DNA from: Wallemia ichthyophaga EXF-994
Lineage: Eukaryota > Basidiomycota > Wallemiomycetes > Wallemiales > Wallemiaceae
Length of the DNA stretch: 64,000 nt
Direction of reading: 5' to 3'
NCBI RefSeq assembly: GCF_000400465.1
Contig: NW_008806274.1
Location: forward strand, 1-64,000
Under the pieces are notes generated by a model. The model saw nothing but the letters and a program-made list of their open reading frames with translations, ran no database searches and had not been told where the DNA came from. Made by a program: the position numbers and the translations under genes. Below, piece after piece: positions 54,663 to 64,000 of this stretch; position 1 is the first letter of the stretch, and the number at the start of each line of letters is the position of its first letter.

Positions 54663-55190
54663 GTGACTGTGAATATTAATGCTGAATGTCTCCTAACTGC
54701 TATAATGCTATTCATTAGTTTTGCTGCGCAGATGCAGCAGTATTCGAAACAGCCAGACTGCAATGAATTGCGAGTAAGCGCACCTCAACGCCGAATGAGA
54801 CCAGCGGGGAGCAGCTTTAACAACGACTTCCTGTACATGACGTATCGACTGCTCAATACTCCGACGAACAATGAGCTATTCAGCGAGTCTCGCGCGAGTG
54901 AGCGATACAGAGCTGTTTTATACTTACTTGACGCAACGAGAATTCAGGATGGGCCGTTTGCGATGGACAGTAAACGCAATGTAGACACAAATGGTCATGG
55001 ATGGAAACTGTACTGATCAGAAAAGTTTCCTCACTCAACGCAGAGTTATTCATTAGCGCTTCTTTGTTGGCAGGGTTCACTATAGCGCTGATTTACGCTG
55101 AATGGTGGCTTCTTAAAATATTCTATGAGATGGTTGAGATTGAGTAGTTTCGTGTCTTACACTCTGGAGACCATTTGATAGACTCCAAGA
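54663..55190 (+). pseudogene. DUF1365 pseudogene with internal deletion
   Basis: The 5' part matches the start of the gene at 55541 (shared ELRVSAPQRRMRPAGSSFNN and LFSES). It then jumps to sequence corresponding to the C-terminal third (YLLDATRIQDG versus DIFSATRISDG) and stops. Out-of-frame remnants of the last span (FISASLLAGFTIALIYAEWW) and of LTxWRPFDRLQ follow near 55160. About 900 bp of the central domain are missing, so no functional protein is expected. Confidence 0.75.
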
Positions 55191-55540
55191 TGGAATAACC
55201 AAGTCGCGGGGCTAGATGGGGGCGATATAGACGCATAAACGCAGAATTAAACCATAGACTACTAAAATATTCATTACCTACACGCCCACTTGTACACTCA
55301 TGAAATAATAGACGACTACGCCTACGTCGCAAATTCTGAAACATGTCTGAAAATATATATATCATATCCTAAAAGGGGTGAATGAGGGATATATGATTAA
55401 AAAGTTAGATGTTCATAGTCAGTCTCAAATCTATTTGCACAGCTTTTCCGAATATTACCTTGCCAAATCCGTCAAATAGCGATCAGGAGTTAAAAATTTA
55501 CCATACTTAATCAATGGCGATATTGTACAGGTAGTGCACC
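55191..55540. other. Intergenic upstream of DUF1365 copy 2
   Basis: 350 bp. A minus-strand 80-codon frame at 55123-55365 overlaps the pseudogene antisense and is not supported. Confidence 0.4.
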
Positions 55541-57170
55541 ATGCTGCAATACTTCCAAAGCGCAATACTGCTACTGACAATATTTGCAGTGCAGAAGGAG
55601 TACACGGAGCAGCGAGACTGCTATGCATTGCGAGTTAGTGCGCCACACCGCCGAATGAGGCCAGTGGGGAGCAGCTTCAACAACAAATTCCTATACGTTC
55701 TGTATCGACTGCGCAACACTTCAACGAGCAATGGGCTATTCAGTGAGTCCGCGCAACGCACCGCCTCGCTGCTGAGGGTGTCACCTAGCATGTATTTCAG
55801 CGAGCACTACTCGCGCAGTGGCTACTCTATTCTCGACAACCTTAAGCAAGTACTCCGCGAACGAGGCTACGACCCCGATGCAATGTGCCACACAGTCTGG
55901 CTGATGACGCTGCCGATCACGCTGGGCATTTCGCATGTGAACAATGTATCAGTAGCGTGGGTGTATGCGCACGGTAGACCCACTTGCACCATCTTTTGCA
56001 CGCATAATTCCTCCGGTCAGAGACACGTCTATCTTGTCGATCACAATAAGGCGGGACAGGTGCAAGCGGCGGCGAAGTGAGTGGATGGTGCAGCCATTGC
56101 AGTAGCAGCATTAACCATCATACAGAGACAGCGGGTACCAGTACACAGCCACTATGGCTCGCGCTCACCATGTCTCACCCACCGAGCCGCGCAGCGGGTA
56201 CTACCGATTCACATGGACGAGTCCGTTCGACGGTGGAGGATGCGAGTGTAAGTGCAATTGTCAACACGCCCCGCGGAAGCCGAATTTCCGCACGACGGTG
56301 TTTGACGAGCACATGCAGGCCCTGCTAGTGGGCAGGCTGGAGGTGGAATCGGTGGAAAAGATGAATGCGACGAGTGTCGTGCACCTACTCAAAGACTACA
56401 CCTTCTCCAATATCAAAATAGCCTTGCAGTTCGTCAAGACAGGCTGGTATATGCACGTGAAGCGTGGGCTGCGCGTGCATCCAGCACCGCCTCTGACAAG
56501 CTCGCGAACGAACCCGACCCAGACAGGAGATATGACAGGCTTTATGGGCCTGCCTGCCCAGCCGGTGTTGAGCAGGTGGGCGCAACGTGTGGTGGAGAGT
56601 GTTCTGCTGCATACGCTCAATACACGCTATCGTGATGTGTGCATCCGGTTCGAGTACACGGATCGGAATATAACACCGGTTACACTCCTTGCTCGCAATG
56701 CGGGCGACACATGGCCATCACAAGCCATACACACCCTTCACATTACAATACGCTCGTTCGAGTTCTACAAACAACTCCTCATTTCACCTAACCCGATGTA
56801 TGCGGTGGATGTCCTCACCCAGAATTGTGAAGACCTCGCCCGGGTGAGCGATGCACGGTTGTTTGTCGACATATTCAGCGCGACGAGGATAAGTGATGGC
56901 CGTAGGTCCGTTGCGATAGAGAAATTACGAGGCGCATACGTGAGAATGGTCTCTGAGGGCACACATGGCACACACGGCCCACAAAATGTCGATGGCAAAA
57001 TTTCACTCCACGTCGAGTCGTTCGTTAGCGCTTCGTGGATGACAATTTTCATCATTACGCTGATATACTTGGAGTGGTGGCTGATTAAGAGTTTCTATGA
57101 GTGCACTGGGATTAGAATAATCCCGCGTCTCACCCCTTGGAGACCGTTCGATCGACTACAAGGGAAGTGA
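55541..57170 (+). CDS. DUF1365-family protein, copy 2
   Basis: Exons 55541-56076 and 56126-57170 (49-nt intron) give 526 aa. Intron position corresponds to a point slightly downstream of that in copy 1. Conserved blocks: RVSAPHRRMRPVGSSFNNKF, LMTLPITLGISHVNNVSVAW, GYYRFTWTSPFD, and a C-terminal span followed by LTPWRPFDRLQ. It has a cysteine-rich insertion GGCECKCNCQHAP absent from copy 1. GC content is visibly higher than in copy 1. Divergence between the copies is large, so the duplication is old, unlike the adjacent pseudogene, which is close to this copy. Confidence 0.83.
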
Positions 57171-57326
57171 TGAGGACTTGGGATAGGGTATAACAGATAA
57201 CGACAACAAGCACGTCTTTAATAAAGATACTAAACAACTATTCATGATGCACACTATTTTTAACTTTACTGTATAACAATAAAATATCCCATGACAAGAG
57301 TACAAAAAAGAAGGAGAGCGAAACAA

Positions 57327-58052
57327 CTAAAATCTCTGCTTGAGTCTAGCGCCGACGACTTTGAGGTGATTGTAAACCTTTCCTGGAGGACTACCCAAGA
57401 TCAGGCTGCATATGGAATCCTTACAGAGTCTGCAGTTGTTGAAAGCGCCGAGAATGTGAATATGAGTGTCAGCGAGGACGATTCTAGTGCGTGTAGCATT
57501 CTCGAGCGCGAACTTGGTTTTGCCATTTTGACCAGCGATTCTGCCAATAGCGCGTGAGAGGTGGTCTCCCTGCAGCGATTTCACATCCTTCACTTCGAAG
57601 CTGTCGATGTAGAGGTCATCGAGTCTAAGCAAGGCAATTGCATCCTCGACAGCAAAACCGAGGGCGTATGCCTTGACGAAATCGGCACCTTTCTGGAGGT
57701 GGCCGGAATCATTCGTGTGCTTCGAGGAGCGCAGTTCAACGGCTCTTTTTTGAGGGTTCATGCGCACTTGCAGCTTGAGGAGGTCGACTAAAGGGCCGTA
57801 GATGTTCACCCAGTCTTTCTTGAGCGGGGACATTCTGTGACCGGGTATGAGAACGCCTGGGAGAGTGAAATAGTGAGAAAAGATAAAAAGGCGAATAAAA
57901 ATCCACTCACGCCTCGTCTGGCCTTTCAAATCAACAGAAGTGGATTGCGTCTTCTTGGCTGGAGCGAAGACGGGAACGTCTTGGGTGTCCATGGTTTCGT
58001 TGGACGTAGACACCATTGGTGTTTCTGTGTCGATCATAACAGAGTCGCCCAT
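57327..58052 (-). CDS. PNO1: Pre-rRNA processing factor Pno1/Dim2 (KH domain)
   Basis: Exons 58052-57911 and 57856-57327 give 223 aa. The 54-nt intron is in frame and open, but removal restores KGQTRR-VLIPGHRMSPLK, as in homologues. The KH-like core has LYIDSFEVKDVKSLQGDHLS, RAIGRIAGQNGKTKFALENA and RTRIVLADTHIHILG, ending SLILGSPPGKVYNHLKVVGA. Pno1 binds 20S pre-rRNA near site D and works with Nob1 in 40S maturation. Confidence 0.95.
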   Translation of the reverse strand: MGDSVMIDTETPMVSTSNETMDTQDVPVFAPAKKTQSTSVDLKGQTRREWIFIRLFIFSHYFTLPGVLIPGHRMSPLKKDWVNIYGPLVDLLKLQVRMNPQKRAVELRSSKHTNDSGHLQKGADFVKAYALGFAVEDAIALLRLDDLYIDSFEVKDVKSLQGDHLSRAIGRIAGQNGKTKFALENATRTRIVLADTHIHILGAFNNCRLCKDSICSLILGSPPGKVYNHLKVVGARLKQRF

Positions 58053-58151
58053 TTGTAAATTTAAATTTTAGTGTGTGGATGGGCGGGAGTGAGTTGATAA
58101 GAGGATATTTGGGATAGTTGAAAATATTCCAAGCAGAGCTAACACAACAAA

Positions 58152-59030
58152 TCATTTGAATTTATGCATGAATTCATCGTACAGGCGTTGGTTGTTCGGT
58201 GTGCTTATGCCTTTGATGCGTGCTTGGTTGATGATATAACCGTTGAGAAATTCAACTTCCGTGTGTGTTGCAGGCTTTCTACGCTGATGAATATCAGTGT
58301 GAGTGCTGTTATAGTTGAGTGCTGTTGTGTTTATTATGTTTTTGGTGTAAAGATGGGTTGAGTGGTGGTCTAGGTCTAAAACAGTGCAGCATTCATCGAC
58401 TATGGAGTGTACGAGCTCATTGAAGTGGATCAACTCACCGTTTCTACAATTTTGTAGCGTGGCTAGCGCGTTTATGGCGCAATTGGCTGTGAGTTTGAGG
58501 TGTGCGGTGTGTTGGAAGGTGGGAGTGTCCAGGATGTGTACCTTGATGCCATCTAGCTGCGATAGGGTAGAAAGAAGTGAGTTTGAATTGTTATTGAGCT
58601 GTTGATTGGAATTGTACGCTGTTACATTGAGTGTACCACCGTTGCTGGCTTCTGTGAGTATGCCATCTTGAAACGCAGCAGCCATACTGAGATTAGAAAT
58701 TAGAATCTGCTGGCTATACTTGTTTATAGCCTTAGGCTCTAAAAATCCGAGTCCATTTTGCAAAAATAAGATGCTAGCGTCTGGTGCTAGTAGAGGGTGG
58801 ATTGTTTCAAGTGAGTTTAAAGCATCATTAGCTTTTGTAGCCACGACTAGCTTTTTAATAGGGTTATTGTGTGATTTATTAGGTGTAAAAAGCCCCTGTC
58901 TGCCATCAAACAAGGAATATCTAATGAAACCCCCAAAAGACTTGAAATTACATGCATAATTTAAGCATTTCAAGTGGAATTTACACGCCAACAAACTACC
59001 AATAGCACCCATACCAATAATATTTATCAT
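58152..59030 (-). CDS. 2-dehydropantoate 2-reductase (ketopantoate reductase)
   Basis: 292 aa, single exon. The N-terminal GMGAIGSLLA is the NADP-binding glycine motif; VVATKAND and LQNGLGF are the conserved central blocks. KLTANCAINAL contains the catalytic Lys and Asn seen in bacterial PanE (KLAVNCVINPL pattern). The C-terminal domain ends with an ISTPNNQRLYD block. It reduces ketopantoate to pantoate in vitamin B5/CoA synthesis. The region just after the glycine motif is unusually divergent. Its ATG begins 1 nt after the stop codon of TRS31 on the same strand. Confidence 0.85.
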   Translation of the reverse strand: MINIIGMGAIGSLLACKFHLKCLNYACNFKSFGGFIRYSLFDGRQGLFTPNKSHNNPIKKLVVATKANDALNSLETIHPLLAPDASILFLQNGLGFLEPKAINKYSQQILISNLSMAAAFQDGILTEASNGGTLNVTAYNSNQQLNNNSNSLLSTLSQLDGIKVHILDTPTFQHTAHLKLTANCAINALATLQNCRNGELIHFNELVHSIVDECCTVLDLDHHSTHLYTKNIINTTALNYNSTHTDIHQRRKPATHTEVEFLNGYIINQARIKGISTPNNQRLYDEFMHKFK

Positions 59031-59031
59031 T

Positions 59032-59591
59032 TCAATTTAATTTAATTAATATCGTTGTACGCTGTGGGTGTTGGCTGGTTGGAACTGAGTGTGCGGATAC
59101 TGTTGCCTTGTAGTTGAATCCATCCAACACGCTCTCAACAATTCCAGCTGTGAATGATTCTGTAGACAGATTCTTCAAATCGCTTGGAATACACACGCTG
59201 CGTGATAGAAGTGGTGTGTTATCTGTAATCATAAATTCATTTGAATTTTCCTTGGATCTTTCAAGGCTGTCTGCTGGCTTATTGAAGAGTGATTTCCATA
59301 TCTTTGGGTTGTTTAGATGCGCTTACATCTATCTAAATCGCTACACACCGGCGTATGAACCATCTGCAACACCTCAATCAAACTAGTTGGCTGCTTGGGA
59401 TTCCTACTTGCGCCTTCCGCCCTCCATCTCATCAACTCCAACTGCCTCTGCCCAACTCGATATCCCAGCCAATTCAACTTACTCTCCAGCTCACCGATCC
59501 CATCCACTCGATTTAAATTATAATTTATTATTTCCCCGAATAACAATGCCCAGCTACCTAACGCTACCTCTTGTGATTTCAACCCCTCCAT
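59032..59591 (-). CDS. TRS31: TRAPP complex subunit Trs31 (TRAPPC5)
   Basis: Exons 59591-59349 and 59301-59032 (intron 47 nt) give 170 aa. The Bet3/TRAPP fold is recognisable from EVALGSWALLFGEIINY, RVGQRQLELMRWR, TPIWKSLFNKPADSLERS, and SFTAGIVESVLDGFNYKATV near the end. It acts in ER-Golgi vesicle tethering and Rab activation. The N-terminus is shorter than in human TRAPPC5, so a small upstream exon may be missing. The stop codon is separated by one base from the downstream ketopantoate reductase ATG. Confidence 0.88.
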
Positions 59592-59677
59592 CGCTTTTCA
59601 ACAACGTCCATCTCCGCCACCAATCTCATTCAATTTTCTACTCATTTTTACCCGAATTTCCTTTTATCCTGTAGATC

Positions 59678-61719
59678 ATGATCCTGCGATCATTTTGCAC
59701 TAAAAATCTCGTCCTCAAACCCACTCGATGCACCGTACCTTTTACCCTATCAAACAATGGCAATCGGATACTCTCGAGACCATTGTCTTTGTCTTCTATC
59801 TTACCATTGCGTAGGTCTCCCAACAACGCCCCAAAAATACGGATGCCCACTGCGAAACTCATCGACGTAATCAAAACTGAGCAATCAACCTTCTCCAAAG
59901 GCGTAATTTTCCTCGCCATCAGCTCATCAGTGTCGCTCATTATACCCGCCTCTATTGGTTCTCTCATTGACCTCTTTTCCGGTGCTAAACCGGATGCTTT
60001 CTTTGGCTACTCCCTTACCAGCGTGACGTGCGCTTTAGGAGGTTTATTCGCTGTTGGTGCAGCAGCCAACGCCGGCCGCGCCATGTTATTTCGTTTAGCT
60101 GGTCAGCGTATAGTGAACCGCTTGCGCGTTGACGCCTACTCAAATGCGCTCAAGCAAGATGTAGAATTCGCCGATAAAGGGAGTGGGGAGACTCTCTCTC
60201 GTCTCACCTCCGACTCAACAATCCTTACTGACTGCGTAACGCAATCTCTTTCCGACGGTCTGCGCGCGAGCGTGTTCAGTGTGTTTGGGCTGTGCGCCAT
60301 GTTTTTCATCAGCAGCAAACTGACGACGGTAATGTTAACGATAGTGCCCCCAATAGCTATCGGAGCGGTGTTCTACGGTCGCTACCTGAAACGCCTCTCG
60401 ACAGCCTCGCAGGATGCTCTCGCAGACGCTAGTAACTTAGCCAACGAGCGTCTAAGCGCCTTCCGCACTATCACAGCATCCAACACACAGGATGGGGAAG
60501 CTAAGCGGTTCTCCAGAAAGATAGATACTGTCCTGCAGCTAGGTAGGAGGGAGGCGATTGCGAGTGGTGTCTTTTTCGGCAGTACGGGGTTCTCGGGTAA
60601 CCTTTCCATCCTCGCACTGTTGGCATACGGTGGTCATCTTGTGGGATTGGGTGAGATTACTATAGGCAACCTCTCTTCTCTTCTCCTTTACTCGGCTTAT
60701 GTGGGCAGCTCCCTCTCTAGCCTTACCTCGTTCTATAGTTCTATGATGCGCGGATTGGGCGCCGGTGAACGCGTTTTTGCACTGATAGAACGTAAGCCGC
60801 AGATCAAACTGGGCGAAGGATACGATTTGGCTAGTGTGCTCGGAGGCAAATCTAGCGGAACGGTGCGGTTCGAGCGCTGTGCTTTCACGTATCCGACGCG
60901 ACCAGATGCGACGATACTGCGTGATGTATCATTTGATGGTGAGTGTTGAGTGTTGAGAGTGGAGGGATAGTGAATCCTACCCAAGCAAGACTAGCACTAA
61001 GACTGAGACTGACACACCATACAGTCCCTCAAGGCCAGAGTGTAGCGATAGCCGGACCATCTGGTGCGGGCAAGACGTCGATCATAGCGTTATTACTGCG
61101 CTACTACGATCCAAACGGCGGGCGAGTGACATACAACGGTCACGACATACGCGCCTTCACACCTGAGAGCTGGCGAGAGATTATCGGGGTAGTAGACCAA
61201 CGACCCGTGTTATTCGCGGGAACGATCGAGGAGAATATAAAATATGGTACAGAAAATGCAAGTAGTTTCGACGTGTACAATGCAGCTATGCAGGCGAATT
61301 GCGAATTTGTCAAACAGCTTCCACAAGGTTTCCACACTACAGTCACGCCGTCGTCGCTGAGCGGTGGACAGGTGCAGCGGATAGCTATTGCGCGCGCTCT
61401 CATCAAACGACCCGCTTTGCTGGTGCTGGATGAGGCGAGCAGCGCGCTGGACGCACAGAGCGAAGCGCAGGTGAATGAGGCTATAAGACGCATCCTCAAC
61501 CAGTCTCAGACTACCGTTATCGTTATCGCTCATCGGCTCTCGTCACTGCGTAGCGCGCAAAAAATAGTATGTCTTGAAGACGGCGTCGTTAGTGAGAGCG
61601 GTAGCTTTGAAGAACTAACTAAGAGCGGAGGCGGGAGATTCAGACGCCTGATGGCTGAACAGCTGTCGAGTGCGGCAGGCGGGGCTGGTGAGCTGCAGTA
61701 TAGCCGCAAGGTGGAATAA
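59678..61719 (+). CDS. Mitochondrial ABC half-transporter, Mdl1/ABCB10-like
   Basis: Exons 59678-60938 and 61025-61719 give 651 aa. The N-terminus MILRSFCTKNLVLKPTRCTV is a basic presequence. A six-span ABC membrane domain (about residues 70-370) follows. The nucleotide-binding domain has GPSGAGKTS (Walker A), LSGGQVQRIAIARAL (signature), LLVLDEASSALD (Walker B) and AHRLSS (H-loop). The subfamily of mitochondrial exporters includes yeast Mdl1/Mdl2. The intron is 86 nt, clearly longer than the local norm of 45-55. Divergent from TRS31, with 86 bp between the start codons. Confidence 0.92.
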
Positions 61720-61851
61720 AAAGGGGTAGGATTTGTGAGGCTAGTGCTGTATATAGACATGTATAATGCTTTCAATAGTTTGACGCCAGCATCGAGAAGA
61801 TCTTGCATCTTGCACAGCCACGGCGAGGATCGATAATGTGTGGGTGAGAGA

Positions 61852-63767
<1,916 letters not shown>

Positions 63768-63821
63768 TGTAAGTGGAGGGTATGAGGAATAACCAAGACA
63801 ATAAAATTTTCATTTCTTCCG

Positions 63822-64000
63822 TCATGTCATCTTAAAGTCGTTGTACGCCGACGTAGTAGCTTGCTGGACGTTGTCGAGGGTACTTTCAGGGAGTGTGTCT
63901 ATTTGAGTGGCGGGACACCCGCTGAAGAGGGCGTACGGGGGGATGACGGTGTTAGGAGGGACAACGGAGCCTGGAGTGAGTCTGGCGCAGTCCTTGATAA
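63822..64000 (-). CDS. Dynactin subunit p25 (DCTN5), 3' end only
   Basis: The window ends inside this gene. The visible 59 codons read IKDCARLTPGSVVPPNTVIP PYALFSGCPA and so on to TTSAYNDFKMT-stop. This is the end of a left-handed beta-helix (hexapeptide) protein, and VVPPNTVIPPYALFSGCP matches the p25/Ro-11 dynactin pointed-end subunit. It acts in cargo binding of the dynein-dynactin motor. It is convergent with the MAP kinase gene, with 54 bp between the two stop codons. Confidence 0.8.
   Translation of the reverse strand, partial: IKDCARLTPGSVVPPNTVIPPYALFSGCPATQIDTLPESTLDNVQQATTSAYNDFKMT

Overview
The window is a gene-dense stretch of a fungal nuclear genome. Nearly every gene has spliceosomal introns of about 43-58 nt, mostly GTGAGT/GTAAGT-like donors, CTAAC/CTGAC-like branch sites and YAG acceptors. 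Gene content (AP-2 alpha, dynactin p25, Dbf2/Sid2 kinase, Slt2-type MAP kinase, Zn2Cys6 regulators, an Aco2-type aconitase) fits a filamentous-type fungus. The tiny introns, tight packing and small genome style point to a basidiomycete; Wallemia is my best guess, from general knowledge and not from a database hit. I rebuilt exon structures by eye from donor/acceptor signals, reading phase and family knowledge, so coordinates give the full CDS span and exons are listed in the evidence.

Layout. Positions 1-19.3 kb are mostly housekeeping genes: a secreted berberine-bridge-type flavoenzyme, AP-2 alpha, Gtr2, Cox11, a two-PH-domain protein, an Arl5-like GTPase, mitochondrial phosphatidylserine decarboxylase, ubiquitin-S27a, Yop1, an Aco2-type aconitase, Vam7, Apn2 and a 48-aa cysteine-rich mini-gene. 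Positions 19.9-36 kb form an accessory block: a drug/polyamine-type MFS pump, two related Zn2Cys6 regulators, two near-identical short-chain dehydrogenases plus a relic of a third, a sugar-porter MFS, a Gfo/Idh/MocA oxidoreductase and two copies of a small heat-shock gene. A 227-base assembly gap lies inside this block. After a Dia2/Pof3-like F-box gene, a PPxY membrane protein and a partly solved zinc-finger gene, the accessory theme returns at 41-48.4 kb with two more MFS pumps (one a paralogue of the 19.9 kb pump), a TMEM135-like protein and a third small-Hsp copy in inverted orientation.

Positions 49.5-64 kb are again mostly housekeeping: a 57-aa zinc-ribbon gene, Dbf2/Sid2 kinase and Spc25 sharing a 48-bp divergent promoter with an MluI box, DUF1365 genes with one deleted pseudogene, Pno1, ketopantoate reductase directly abutting Trs31, a mitochondrial Mdl-type ABC half-transporter, an Slt2/Mpk1 MAP kinase and the 3' end of dynactin p25.

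How the genes may work together: the 19.9-36 kb block reads like an inducible carbon-source or detoxification cluster (importer, exporter, NAD(P)-dependent oxidoreductases, two pathway-type regulators). The repeated heat-shock cassettes appear to be recombining copies dropped into it. The most unusual single observation is a probable 2-nt micro-exon in the sugar-porter gene.
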